64,000 bases of DNA from Brachypterus glaber (lineage: Eukaryota; Arthropoda; Insecta; Coleoptera; Kateretidae), in contig OY294045.1 in assembly GCA_958510825.1 (NCBI GenBank), forward strand, positions 14,435,916-14,499,915, in the 5' to 3' direction. The notes beneath the pieces are model-generated. The model was not told where the DNA came from, made no database searches, and was given only the letters and a program-made list of their open reading frames with translations. Each line of letters begins with the position of its first letter. Position 1 is the stretch's first letter. Positions 23,785 through 35,703 of the stretch are shown here, piece by piece. The position numbers and the translations under genes were made by a program.

Positions 23785-23813
23785 TTCTTAGATCTCCATA
23801 CAATCTAAGAAAT
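23783..23813 (-). promoter_or_regulatory. mRNA hairpin at the G2 start codon
   Basis: On the minus strand ATTTCTTAGAT and ATCTAAGAAAT form a perfect 11-bp stem with a 9-nt loop. The 3' arm ends on the first two bases of the initiator ATG. The loop holds an upstream ATG (separate entry). Confidence 0.6.
23788..23799 (-). promoter_or_regulatory. Minimal upstream ORF in the G2 leader
   Basis: ATG GAG ATC TAA (M-E-I-stop) lies in the hairpin loop and stem, three nucleotides before the main ATG. It could lower initiation or work by reinitiation. Confidence 0.55.
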
Positions 23814-23856
23814 TAAATGTTGATCTAATACTGATTTGTAAAAATTTTTGCTTTAC

Positions 23857-23863
23857 ATTTATA
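23857..23863 (-). promoter_or_regulatory. TATA box of G2
   Basis: TATAAAT on the minus strand. A perfect arthropod initiator TCAGT follows, with its A at 23832, 31 bp downstream, giving a 48-nt leader. Confidence 0.75.
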
Positions 23864-24195
23864 TCAATAATAGTTATCCCCAAACTGAAATATATCATAA
23901 TCACATCAATTGCGTTTGTTAAAGGTGGTTTTTTGGTTGATTAATTTTACCGTTTCAGTAAAAAAAATGATGATTAAATAATGTAAAACATGTGCAATGG
24001 CTGTTATATAATTGCCACGAAATTGTTCCATCTTCATTGTTGCTGTAAGGAGGTGTGAAGAAAATCAATCAATGTTATAATAGTTCAGCAGGAAGGAACT
24101 GTTGAGAAATATTTTAATGCGTGTTAACAACATTTGATACAGTTGGAATTTGAAGTTTAAAAATTAGTAGCTAAATTATCATTCAGTGGCAAAGA
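23864..24195. other. Region upstream of the G2 promoter
   Basis: AT-rich. I see no coding sequence or clear repeat. It would hold G2 control sites, none of which I can identify. Confidence 0.4.
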
Positions 24196-24725
24196 CCTAT
24201 TTAATGCAAGCAGCTTTAAGTTAGGCAGATTTTTCCTTGTTTGGACTTCGTTCGTGTTGCTTATTATTATACATTTTTAAAAATAGAGATCTCTTTGACA
24301 GACAGTCCGATACGCACAAGTATTTCACAAGGGAAAGAAATAAATTCCGACTAAATACTTTTAATCGGATGATGTACAAAAAGTCACCAAAATATGCTGG
24401 ATGCCATTTTTTTAATTTGTTGCCTTCCTCAATAAAAAATGTAAATTCTTTTACAGTTTTTAAAACTCAGTTAAGAAGGTTCTTATCGGAAAATGCATTT
24501 TATAAATTAGATGAATATATAACCAAATGTGCTCAAATAGCCTAGTTTGACCTTTATTGTGTATTTTTTTTTCCTAATATTTTTAAATCCAAAATTTTAA
24601 TGTGTTTTTAATTTAGAATGTAAGTTTTATATATGTTTATATTTTATATTTTTTACTTTGACTTGTCTATCCAATTTATTTTGGCTAATGATTAATAAAC
24701 TCTATCTATCTATCTATCTATCTAT
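24196..24725 (+). mobile_element. LINE 3' end with (CTAT)n tail
   Basis: The open segment 24237-24545 encodes YKKSPKYAGCHFFNLLPSSI, then FKTQLRRFLSENAFYKLDEY, the C-terminal tail of Jockey/RTE-type ORF2. A (CTAT)n tail at 24700-24724 closes the element. It is severely 5'-truncated. A relative on the other strand is at 3484-4085. Confidence 0.7.
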
Positions 24726-24864
24726 AAAATTTGTACACTATAAAAAACACGGTTTGAAAAAGCGTGTGAATTAAAAACCGTTAATTTCTCAGGACTTAAT
24801 TTTTATCTATAGTGTCAGAAAAATTATAATTAAAAAAGCCAAGAACTCGTTTAGGTTAACAACA

Positions 24865-25197
24865 CATATAAAGTAGTAGTAGTAAGGGTGGGGAGGCTAC
24901 AAGCCAGGCAACCAGGCCATTATGGCCCTTTTTGCCAGCCCCGAGCTGTCCCAGCCAGATATCTACCCTACTCCCTGCCTAAACCTGCCGGACCTCCTTA
25001 TAAAGGTCGCGATATCTGTCCAGGCAAGGGTACGCAACTCCTCTCTTCGGAGCGTTGCCACTTCGAAGATCTCCTGTCGTATTCTGCCGAACCGATCGCA
25101 TTGTCCTAGGAAATGGAAGGGCGATTCTTCGTCTATCCCGCAACCCGAACAGACAGGGTCGTTACCGACCTTCATCTTGAACAGGTGCAACACATAA
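24865..25197 (-). mobile_element. LINE 3' end, R1/Loa-like C-terminal zinc-knuckle segment
   Basis: The minus strand encodes LLHLFKMKVGNDPVCSGCG, then HFLGQCDRF, then RTLAWTDIATFIRRSGRF. This is the CxxC-H-C C-terminal region found after the RNase H domain in R1/I/Loa-type ORF2. The 3' end (low coordinates) has (TAC)n. GC content is clearly above the surroundings, as expected of a younger insertion. A frameshifted relative is at 54100-54400. Confidence 0.7.
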
Positions 25198-27389
25198 AAA
25201 TAAAATTATAAAAGTTTTAAATGATTTTAATAAAATGAGATTTAACTTTCATGGGTATTAACTGCCATAATATGGCGTATTATGTTGAGGATTATTTTCG
25301 TGAAACATATAAGTTTTATGATGAGATATTGTGCCCCACTTTTTCCCTACCTTTTGCTCTAGAAACTTGACATGCTTGAAACTATAAGATAAATAAGCAT
25401 ATCTGTTTTATAAATAACATATTGTTATATTGAACTACAAAGAATAGAATAGAGCCAGTATATAAGTGGTTTTTGATTTAATAAAGTCTTTCGATTGCGT
25501 AGCTTAAAAACAATGTTAACAATTTTATTTATTTTCTCATTTTGCAAAATCCCTACATGCGCTGCCTAAAATTATGGCATTCAGATTAAAAATACACATT
25601 TAACTATTATATTTTTTTGTAGATACGAACACTTGGCTTAGACAGTATTATTCTGATGCTCTTTTTACTACAAAATGTTTAGTTTAGAATATCGTGGCAA
25701 TCGCAACCTGCGCCTATTATAACAATAATCATTGATGCTTACCCTATAAAAAATTTCGGATGAAAACCGGTTCCAATACACATGTTAAAATTCATGAAAT
25801 CTCACGAATTTTCATATGGAAATTCCAAAAAACCCATGATATCTTATGGGAACTCATGAGATATCTTATAAAGTCCCTTGAAACCGTTTAAATTCCCTTG
25901 AAATCTTAGGAAATTCCTTGTACTTTTTACATGACTAAGTCCATATCGAGGGCTTCAACCAAATGAAAGTCTTCAGGAAACAAAAAAACGTTTTAAAAAT
26001 TCTACATTTTACCGTTTTGATATTTTGGACCAATATCTATCTTCCCTTAAATATTAAAATTGAAGATTTATGGCCTCTTTTTTACGTTACTTCAAATTTG
26101 GTTAGTAATAAAACTTTTCGATACGACTTAAAACAAAACAAAGCAAATATGAAAAATATGTATTTTTGCAAATCAAAAACGTATTTTCAAAAAATTACAA
26201 GAAATAATTCGACGAAAAGGACCAATGTGTGGGGCTACTGTGCTTTTTTGATCTTATCCCATTTTGTGGTAAATCTTTGTAATACTGATGGTATATACCG
26301 GAAATAACTTCTTCTTTATACAAGTCCTATAAGCCAGCGTACTTCTTTTCATTAATTGGATGTTCAGTATACACATTAGGCACCTCTTTCTCAAAAAAAT
26401 GCATCTGGAAAGGTCGTCCAGGCTTTCTCTTTCTCTTGAGAATATTAACTTCATAATAATTTTTATCCCAATGTTCTTTTTTCTAAAAAAGTGACCCTGG
26501 GCATTTTTTATTAAATTTTATTGCCCTAACATTATACCAGTTCAATGTACTGACAGGCGAATGAACAATGCTCAATGAACAACGCCTTTTTATTAAACTA
26601 CAAAACTGTCGATAGGTTTATATGCCTGAATATTTTGATAATTTTCTGGAATCCCATTATGAATCCAGAAACGGCTTTCTGCGAAAATGTGTCCCACATA
26701 TGATCGATATATGCCATAAAAAACTCATTTTACCAAAAAGTCCAAACTGCAGATACGCACCTATGTTATAAAGCCCTCGACATGAAACTTTATCAGGAAT
26801 TTATATTAAAGAACAATCTACATTCTTTTTTTTAATTAATACATATTCTTATGAGAAAACATATGGATTTCATCAGCACATTTGGATCACATGAAATCTA
26901 ATGAAGGTTCATGGGATGCCAGAGTATTTTAGTCAAAACCTTTTTATAGGATAAAACATTCCCACCTTTACAGGTACTTAACATCCCACGGATTAGAAAC
27001 AAAATTGAATAGTAAAAAAATTGAAGTTTGATAATACGTTTTGATTAATTATTTTCTAATCAATAAACGCACAAATTAAAAACTTTAGAATTACAATTTT
27101 TTTGCCACTTTGCTTTTAAATTTTAAATAACCGCTCTTATTTTTAAAAGTTAAGGCTATACATTTTTGTTGTTAAAAGCCCGAGGATCAAAAATAACTGG
27201 GTTGATCTCTTTCTTTACTAAGATATTTACTGCAACATAAAATTAGGTTAAAAAAACCACAACAATATAAATATAATTTATTTATTTATGTAACTACAAA
27301 GTTATCAACATAGTTACGCTAGTTATATAAGATCATTTACACGGCGAGAAGTGACGGTTCATAGAGCCAACTGGGGTTAAGTGAGTTAC

Positions 27390-27575
27390 CGGGGTAAAGT
27401 AAATCAAAGGTTAGTTCGAAAATATTTTCTTGCGCAGGTTTGAAGCTAATGAGTAACACGCGACCAGACAACTGGTGATTCATCCGCAGTGATCTGGTAG
27501 CATAAAACTGATTTCATCAAGCCTGCGCGCAAAAGTTTTTGTGAACGAACTTTTGATTCATTTTATGTGATGCAC
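27390..27575. repeat. Imperfect inverted repeat
   Basis: Left block AAATCAAAGGTTAGTTCG with TTGCGCAGGTTTGA pairs with CAAGCCTGCGCGCAAAAG and CGAACTTTTGATTCATTTTA on the right. Confidence 0.55.
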
Positions 27576-27899
27576 TTAACTTTTTCACTGGTGCTTTATT
27601 TAAACTTTCCGCACTAGGTTGTTGTTTTTACCTTGTCTTTTGGATGAGTAAAGACGAGAGTAAGGCATACGTCCGCTCGCACAGATCTCAGTCATTTTAT
27701 ATTCGGCTTAGTAAATTAATTTAGATCTTTATTTATTTTAAATATAATCGACATTTCAATCACTTTACTAGATGCTATAGTTAACTAAATAATAAATATT
27801 AAATTAATATAATAGAAATTTTCTTGATTAATGAGTTTTTAAAACAAATACAAAGTTATAAAATAAGTTATAAAAAACAATCATGTTTATTTTTAAACA

Positions 27900-27987
27900 A
27901 ATATTGATGGTATATCGTACAAAGGTGCTAAGTATATAGGGAAACCTTATGTACTTAGCACCTTTGTAAGCTAGACCATCGATATGT
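27900..27987. repeat. Hairpin element, 17-bp perfect stem
   Basis: TACAAAGGTGCTAAGTA (27918-27934) and its exact complement (27952-27968), with outer GATGGT/ACCATC blocks also pairing. A transcript would fold into an extended hairpin of pre-miRNA size. Equally, it may be a tiny MITE. Confidence 0.6.
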
Positions 27988-28462
27988 TATCTTATTTTAT
28001 ATAATTAACAACCATTCATTAACAAAAATGGTGTCAAATATGTTGCTTTTATAAGGACAAGATTTTTTAATTTTAATTAAAATTATAAAAACAATAACTT
28101 TTCTATCAATCTTTTTTTTTATCATCGTACAAAAGTGATATTGGTACACTGCGCAGTTTTGGGCTGCTGACTCTCGCCAGTATCAGTAGTCTACTCTGTA
28201 TTGGGTAGACATTTTCAGACTCTATTCACTTTAGAAGTAGACATCAGACTGATGTATATTTGTGCGCCATCTATTTCTAGACATAGACAACTACTTATAG
28301 TTCTCCTGGTCTGCCGACTTTGAATGGTAGCAAATTGCTTTTATCATAAAAATATGCTTATTTTAATCCCATCGTTTTATGATGATATTTCATAAGGATG
28401 TTTAAGAAGCGTTTGCAATACTTAACTTCTTTAAAATAAAACTGTAATTAAATAATAACATT

Positions 28463-28472
28463 TTTATTTATT
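28463..28472 (-). terminator. Polyadenylation signals of G3
   Basis: Two overlapping AATAAA on the minus strand (28467-28472 and 28463-28468), about 80 nt after the TAG stop. Confidence 0.65.
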
Positions 28473-28549
28473 TTTAAAAATATAAAAAAAGCAATAATAA
28501 TTTACAAAAATACAAAAACATAACAAGATAATTATAATATTTTAGTTCT

Positions 28550-31500
28550 CTAAGCTCCATCTATTGCAGTTTGATTTAATAGTTGAGCTATTTTATTTAA
28601 GGCTTTCCTTTCAGTCTCACTACCATACGTCTGCTCTAAATATTTATTTAACTCTCCTTTATTAAATGCATACTGTTCATTATCTGGCAACTTAAGTTGT
28701 TCAACATACTGAACTTTAAGTGGCTCATCTTGATATTCGTAATCTGCGTAATTTGCGTTCGCACTTCTATCATCTGCATCATAATCTTCTAAATTTTCGT
28801 GATCATCGTAATCTTCCTCTTTCGTGTCTTCACTTTCCTCACCATCGTCTTCCACTTCTTGGTTTTCATTGCCGATGGATTCTGTGAGCGCTTGTAAATT
28901 CTGGGAAGGCTTGAATGTATACTCAACTGTCTTGGCATTGGGATATGAAAACTTCTCGTGATAAGCATTTGTAGTGTAGTCTAATGGATTGTTCTCTTGG
29001 ACCTTATAACTTCCTTTTATCAAAAATCTTTCATCTGGATCTATTGCGTTGGGATTTTTCACTGCTTGGACTTCATACTGCTCAGTTTTAAAAGATTTAC
29101 GGTTATAATATTCTTCGTTGGTATCATGATCATCATCATCATCATCATCATTCTCATGATCAATTAAAGGTATAGAATTTAGGTTTTCATTTATATGATC
29201 CGTGTAATCATTGTGATATGAGTCATCTTGTAAAGGTAAATGATTGTATTCTTCCTGGTAATCGTCATGTCCATGCCCTTTGAAGTGTGCATGTTTGTGA
29301 TGGTGACCATGCTTATGACCGTGTTTGTGACCATGTTTGTGCTCATGAATATTTTTATGAGAGTGGTCATGATGATTATGATGCTTATGATGATGACCGT
29401 GCTTATGTCCATGCTTATGATGGTGTTTATGTTTATGACCATGCTTATGTTTATGATCATGCTTGTGATCATGTTTGTGGCCATGCTTATGTCCATGTTT
29501 ATGTTTATGTCCGTGCTTATGGCCATGTTTGTGACCATGTTTGTGGCCATGATCATGCTTATGTTTGTGTTCATGCTTATGAACTACCAAGTGTTTTCCT
29601 CCTCCTTCTTTTTTAGTAACATGGACTACGTGTTTATGTATGACATGAGGAACATGGATTTTGATGTGAACACTAAAATTTTAAAGAAGAAAAAATATGA
29701 TTAATTTATTTCTAGAATTCTCAAAAAGAGTTAGTATTAAAGTATTTTTTGCTAGCAACATGTTACTTATTGCATTCCTTACTAAGGAATCTTTATTTTA
29801 ATTCAGGGTGTTTTAAACCAAAAGGTACTAAATTTAGGTCGTGGCACACCCAAAAACATAATGGTTTGTTTGGAAATGTAGGCTAAGGGAGCTACTAAAA
29901 TAGGGTTTTTATTAAATATCTCTGAAACCCTACGAACAGTGAAATTTTTCACATGCTGTAATATTGATAAAGTTGCTAGTTGAAATGCACTCAAAAAAAA
30001 ATTATTATTATTATTTATTTTATACCAAAAGCTATTAAAAAAAAAACCTTAAATTTAGTGCCTCTAATTTTAAAACAACCTTAAACTGGATAATTGATAA
30101 TGATGATGCTGATACCAATAAACTAAAATCCACATAATATGTACATAAGATCTCCTCATAGTAATGTGTACTACACTGCCACAGTGCGTCGATCGCGCAT
30201 ATAGATTAAGTGGAAAGTGTTCTGTGGTGTGGCCAACTAAATACCTAAACTTCAATTCGCGTTCAACAGAGTGTACAGAGAGTTAAGTTAAGAGTTAAGT
30301 AATTTTATAAGCTCATGGGGAGATCTCATTTACACGTACAGATTGTCAAACTTAACATGAGACTTGAGTGGACACATCCCCCAAACCACGTGGTTTTTTT
30401 AGAGGACAGCGTATGGCTATCTTTCTTCCTCCGAATACATTCTCTTACATTTCCACGTCTCATGCCAAGTTTGACGAGTAATACTGTATAATATAATACT
30501 GTATACTATAATACTATTATTATATTTATACCAAGCGACTATTAAACAAAAAAAAAACGCTGCATAGTTCTATAAAATGCTAAAAAAAAAATTAAATAAC
30601 TAGAAATCTGGGCGTTATACCAAATAAGATATAAAATCAATGTTATTGTTCATTAAAAAAAAATAAAATTATAATGTTCAAAGACAATTATAATTAAGTA
30701 GCTTGCCTTTTTGATTGTATGCATTTATGCATAAAATGTTAAAAAATAAACATTTGGTAAAATTTCTACTATTTCTAGTGATAATTATAATATTTACAAA
30801 AGTATTTGTATTTATTTTGTTTAATGATAGGTTTTGTTTTAAACAAAAACAATATTTATAGCTAATAACACAGGCACACAAAAAGAAAAAAGTCAGGAAT
30901 TTTTTCGGAGTTCACTGTGTTTTTATGTATTTTGAATCCGAATTTGAGGTTAAAATAGCAATTTATCCGAATAGTTTTGGAGATAACATCAAAAAACTTT
31001 CCCTAAATTTACTCGAAAATAACGTTTTTTGAAGTTATTTACAAAACTAATCGGATGAGGAGCTATTTTGATCTCAAATTTGGATTCAGAGACTCAAAAT
31101 ACATATAAATACAATGGTCTCCGAAAAAATTGTTAACCTTTTATTTTTGTGTGACTACGTGTGTGGCCACAAAAAGAATAAAAAGGTCAAGAATTTTTTT
31201 GGAAACCATTGAACTCCTGTGTATTTTGAGGCAATGAATCCGAATTTGAGGTCAAAATAGCACTTCATCCGATTAGTTTTGGAGATAAGGAAACGTTATT
31301 TTCATGTTGTTATCATATCATCATATTTCATGAGGTTATCTACAAAACTAATCGGATGAGGTGCTGTTTTGACCTTAAATTCGGATTCAGCGCCTCAAAT
31401 ACATATGAATACAAGGTGTCCTAAAAAATTCCGGACTTTTTTTTCTTTTTGTGTGGCAAAATTAAAAAAGTATCTATATCAAGGAGGCGACCAATGCGTT

Positions 31501-33947
31501 TTACTAATTTGGACAGCTAAATCCAAATCCAAGCTTCTTTTTCTCCAACGCCCTTAGGTCTCCACTAATACTTTCTTGAGAATGCTTTAAGGTTAAGACT
31601 TTAAAATTTATAATAATACTTTTCTAAAAAAAAAAAAAATTGAAGAACTTGAAGTTCCTCGGATTTAGTGTCCCAAAATTTGTAAAATATGTAAGTAACA
31701 AAAAAAAATATATTTTTCGCTATTTTTTAGCTTACATTTTAACCTAAAACTGAGGGTAATGGGGACAAAAAATTAATAAAACACATTAATCGCCTTTCTT
31801 GCTATCGGTACTTCTTTCTTTTTGTACACTAGTGTTATTATTATTATTATCAGTGATTTGTATCAAAAAGTCTATCCATATAGAGAAAGTAATATGGCAA
31901 AAAAACTGGCCTTTTCTCCAGGGCCAAATAGTTGATAGTTTTATGCGAGGATTTATATTTTGAAAACTCTATGAGTGCAATAAATTAAAATTTTCCTAAA
32001 TATATTTTTCCCTTTTATCTTGAAATTCGGAATAATACCTAATTTAAAATAAAAAAATAAAACTTTGGATTTACTCGCATAAAAAGAAAATGAGAATAAT
32101 TGTTGCTTAAACTTGAAAATCCCAAATTGTGGTTCCTTAGAAATAACTTTCAAACAAAAAAATAGAATATTTTGTTATTCGATAAACTCAAATCTTAATT
32201 TAAGAGAGTTTTTTTACTTCGATTTACTCAAATATAAACTAGAATATCCTGGATTTCACCAAAAAGATATAATTACAATTTTGCTTTTTAAAACACTTTT
32301 TATACAAAAAGTATAAATAAAAACCAGTAACGTTTTTTCTGTTTTTTTTTTGAGCTAAATTTTTAATTTTTTCATGTTCTGAAAATAAGAAATATTCTAA
32401 AAAAAAAATTCAAGATATTCATAATTTAGGCATATTAAATTTTTGGAGGAAGGGAAGGATCATATTTTTTAATTTCAAATTTAGAAAAGTAAGTTTGTTG
32501 TTAATAAATATGTCTTAAAGAATAAATTTTCTTTTTATATACTTAAATAATAAAAAAAATGAAGATACGTATTCCTTAACATACTATTTGAAGATGATTA
32601 GTTGTTATTATCAACATTTTATAACTGACGCGTTATGGCGTACGGACGGACAGATGGACATTTTTGAAACTTATCTACCTTATGCTTTTTGTTTTATCAC
32701 GTATTTTGCACTATCAAAGCGCACTAACAATAAAAAGCATATTCTCAGAGAAATTTCTGCTTGTAAAATCATTTAATTTTCTTTTTAAATTTTAAGAGTA
32801 AAAACTTTGTTTTAGTTACGATTAATAATATTCAAAAAACAAACTTTTTTGGCCTTTAAGTAAAGTAGGAATGATTTTTTAATTACTAGTCTACTATTTT
32901 ACGAATGATTTAAAATAACACATTTTTAAAATAACAATATTTATTTTAACAACGACTTTACTTACAAAATAAAAAATATCTCTTTGATTTAACAAAAAAC
33001 ACTATCGAAGCAAATACATATTAGTTTTTATTCAAATCATATCCCTTTTTTCGATTTTTTTTTCTCCGAGTTTAGCATTCAGATTACAAAAAAAAACAAA
33101 AGTGGTCTGGGCCATGGATAGGACCATGATATTCTTATGTATTTTCACCCGCTGAAAACGAATCTGGACTCAGTTTAACCCCTACACGTCTGGATTTTTC
33201 TCTAGAACCGCACTATGCATTTAAACGAAAAAAAAGTGACTAAAATTATTTTATTGTGTATTTCAACTTTATATAATTAGTAAGTTATAAAAAATATGTT
33301 TTGTTTATTCTTTTAATATTGAAGAATTAAGACTAAAAAGGAGAAGAAAGAAAAAACCGAAAAAAGTAACCAAAATCATTTTATTTTGTATTTCAACTTT
33401 AAATAATTGGTAAGACATCAAAATTATGGTTTTTAATTTATTATTATTAAAATAAAAAAAAAACTATTTTTTATATCTTACTGGTCATTTAAAGTTGAAA
33501 TAAGTAATTAAAGTTCATTTGGTCACATTATCCCGTTTGTTTTTTTTTTCCTTTATACTCTAAACTCTTCAATAGAAAATATTTAAAAAAATTAAAAAAC
33601 ACATTTTTTATGTCACTAATCATATATAGTAAAACAATAAAATAATGTTGAACGCTTTTTTCCCTTTTGGTGGCATAGTGCGGCTGTAGAGAAAAATCCG
33701 GATGTGTATGGGTTAAATCGAGTTCAGATTAGGCTTCAGCGGGCGAAAATTCATAGAAATATCATGGTCCTATCCATGGCGCAGACCAATTTTATTTTTT
33801 GTGGGCCTGTGCTATATATGCTAGCTAGATAGTTTTAATTTTATTTTTTTTTATAAACAACACTCACTTGTCTTTTCCATGACCACCTCCGTCTGAGATA
33901 TTGATGCAATATCCAACAAATATTAAATACAACACATCCAGCTTCAT
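28550..33947 (-). CDS. G3: secreted His-tract/acidic-tail protein (2 exons, 400 aa)
   Basis: Exon 1 is 33868-33947 (80 nt) and exon 2 is 28550-29672. AA|T at the junction gives Asn27, with donor GTGAGT and acceptor TTTTAG. The signal peptide starts MKLDVLYLIFVGYC, then SDGGGHG. Residues 28-45 hold a KIHVPHVIHKH segment related to the VPY module of G1 and G4. Residues 58-162 are the His tract (HKHGHKH units, about half His), ending HFKGHGH. The rest is a long acidic, Tyr-containing region with a D7 run and several D/E clusters, plus a short C-terminal segment that looks helical and ends TAIDGA. This is a paralogue of G2. The cationic/metal-binding front and acidic back suggest self-association or mineral/metal interaction (inference). 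The intron is 4.2 kb and holds four repeat elements. Confidence 0.87.
29267..29581 (-). repeat. Minisatellite coding the G3 His tract
   Basis: CAT/CAC alternating with AAG/AAA, GGT/GGC and GAT, very similar in design to the G2 tract. It gives a long antisense frame on the plus strand that should be ignored. Confidence 0.9.
29800..30000. repeat. Half of an ACAGGGTG-type foldback element
   Basis: CAGGGTGTTTTAAACC, then GCTAAGGGAGCTAC, then GGGTTTTTATTAAAT follow the same order as the left arms at 58976 and 35704. No right arm is seen. Confidence 0.45.
30868..31457. repeat. Two adjoining foldback elements in G3 intron
   Basis: Starts ACACAGGCACACAAAAAG. An internal TGTGTGACTACGTGTGTGGC marks the junction of two inverted-repeat units. 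It ends CTTTTTGTGTGGC. Arms share GAATCCGAATTTGAGGT and TATCCGAATAGTTTTGGAGA. It belongs to the CACAGGC-ended group seen at 4641. Confidence 0.65.
31458..33084. other. Featureless part of G3 intron
   Basis: AT-rich sequence. Short open frames near 32113 and 32588 show no domain, signal or codon bias. Confidence 0.5.
33085..33812. repeat. Foldback element next to G3 exon 1
   Basis: GGCCATGGATAGGACCATGA (33110 on) pairs with CATGGTCCTATCCATGGC on the right. The right end, TTTTTTGTGGGCCTGTG, matches the element at 4641. Its right end is about 55 bp from the G3 exon 1 donor. Confidence 0.75.
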
Positions 33948-34072
33948 TTTGAATCACTTATTCCTTAATCCTAGTAAATTTTCGTTAGTTACTTTTTGAC
34001 TAGTACAAATATAAACTATTATTTTTAGTTGAAGTTCAAAAACATACTATTGATCAATCGAAGGAGAAATAA

Positions 34073-34079
34073 CTTTATA
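34073..34079 (-). promoter_or_regulatory. Probable TATA box of G3
   Basis: TATAAAG preceded by GA, like the GATATAAAT of G2. A TCAATA start site near 34051 would give a leader of about 104 nt containing a six-codon upstream ORF. A weaker TTATATTT near 34008 is an alternative. Confidence 0.45.
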
Positions 34080-35703
34080 TCTAATTTTTCTTAAGCCCCC
34101 CAAAATGCACGCAGCATTGTGGTAGGCGATTTTTAATATTTTAGTTTATTATCTTTGTTTTATAAAATGCATTAAAGAAATTTTCTAAACAAACCGCAAG
34201 TCTATGGTCAAGTTAATTCCGTTTTGTGAACAATTGATTTAAAATCTCGGAAAATCAATCAATTCGATGTTATGCTATTTCCTTATATCATCACCGGATC
34301 CAATCCAAATTTGTTTAAATTAAAATTAATTTTACATTTATTAAGAGTATATTAACGCATTTTTAATAAGAAAGTGTTATTGATTATATAATTTTTGGGT
34401 CATTTGGGACCCATTTAGTTACACTTAGGTACAGCCATTATTTCAATCCAGATAAACTCTTGTAGTCCCAGAGCTGGTGACCATTTTTATTTCATTATTT
34501 GCTCCCAGTTATATTTTATATATGTCTTAAAGTACATTCAGATTAAGCTCTTTTCAAATTGCTAGACTCCGAATCCGGTTCCTTTGGGTGCTAGAAGCTC
34601 CAAAAGCTATGACAATGAGCTACCAAAAATCTATTTTTAACTTGCTGAGTCATATACATTTCACTTAATACATTCATATTACTATTTTCATAGTTATACA
34701 CAATACTTATGTGGCCAAGGGGTAAGAACAGTCTTTAAAAAGTGCCTTAAAAATATGTGATACCTAATTTCTTAAAGAAATGAGAATTTATGAAATGACA
34801 TTTTGGTTAAATGAAAATTAAAGAGAGTTTTTAGTGTTGACATATGTCAGATAACGTAAACACTTGTAACTGTCTATAATGGTCTTGTAACCAAAGCCAT
34901 AAAATAAAAGAAGAAGAAGAAGAAGAAGAAGAAGATAAGGTTTTTAAAGTCTTTTTTTTAACTCCTAGCCTAGTGAATAATTGTGTAAAACTGTGAAAAT
35001 AAACTAATCTAAATGTAATAAATGTAATTAGTTTGACTCGGTAAGTTAAAAATATTTTTTTTGGGTACCCCATTTCACCACCTTTTCGAGGCTTCTAGCA
35101 TCCAAAGGAACCCGATCCAGGACCTGGCGATTTGCAAGTAGCTTAATTTGAATGTACTTTAAGACATATCTAAAATACAGCTGGGAGCAAATAATTAAAT
35201 AGCTATTGGTTGCGCAAATAACACAAGCGAGAACACAAGCGTAGGTTACTTTGGCAAAAAATTTACCAACGATCGAAGTAATACCTTTAATAGTAAAATA
35301 AACACTATTTTCTTCCTAAAAATAAGTTTACCAACCATTAAAATAATGGCTGTTGAAAAAGAAATTACTTAATAGTTAGTTGCGTGCAAAAGCTAGTAAG
35401 AACACTTTTATTGAATAAATGTGATTTGGAAAAAAGCAAAGAAGTAATTTTAGTTACACTGCTCAACACAAAAAAATTTGCCGAAGCCATTTTAGTTGAT
35501 TCTGGCTATATTTGATGCGATAATTTCGTTCAGCTCGTTTTTTTAAGATATATTGTATAGTGGTTTTTGCCTAAATAAACAAATAAATAAATCTTTTTTC
35601 ACCAATTATGACTGAGTACACAAATACATTTCGCATAAACAACCACGAACATGAAATTCGTCTTAAAATAACAAAAAATTAATGTATACCTAAAGGATTT
35701 AAA
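34080..35703. other. Region upstream of G3
   Basis: No gene seen. It holds the short retroelement tail at 34860-34935. Segments near 34440-34600 and 35085-35190 repeat in inverted orientation (AGCTCCAAAAG-type and GTACTTTAAGACATAT/ATATGTCTTAAAGTAC), probably another foldback. Confidence 0.5.
34860..34935. mobile_element. Possible retroelement 3' tail with (AAG)n
   Basis: CTTGTAACCAAAGCCATAAA followed directly by a run of about eight AAG units. The sequence and tail resemble LINE or SINE 3' ends. No coding part is recognisable. Confidence 0.35.

Larger units (their letters stand above)
25201..28462. other. Gene-free interval between G2 and G3
   Basis: No credible exons. Contains the inverted repeats at 27390-27575 and 27900-27987. 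The open frame at 25963-26307 has no recognisable domain and normal AT-rich noncoding composition. Confidence 0.5.

Noticed and set aside
24888..25197. Two Pro/Arg-rich plus-strand frames in a GC-rich block.
   Set aside because: Antisense to the LINE C-terminal segment with its CxxC-H-C knuckle.
25963..26307. 114-residue Lys/Phe-rich frame.
   Set aside because: Composition is that of AT-rich noncoding DNA. No domain, no promoter and no splice sites in phase with a neighbour.
29191..29574. Minus-strand Thr/Asn/Met/Ile-rich frame inside G3 (also 21576-21968 inside G2).
   Set aside because: Shifted frames of the same repeats. They disagree with the splice phases.
29240..29704. Long plus-strand frames opposite the G3 His tract (and 21642-22124 opposite G2), rich in Val/Met/Phe and apparently membrane-like.
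   Set aside because: They are antisense to CAY-AAR-GGN repeats, which contain no stops in any frame. Hydrophobicity comes from reverse-complemented His codons. The sense genes have signal peptides and splice sites.
34911..34935. (AAG)n and other purine runs as possible regulatory elements.
   Set aside because: Simple repeats or retroelement tails. Nothing ties them to a gene.
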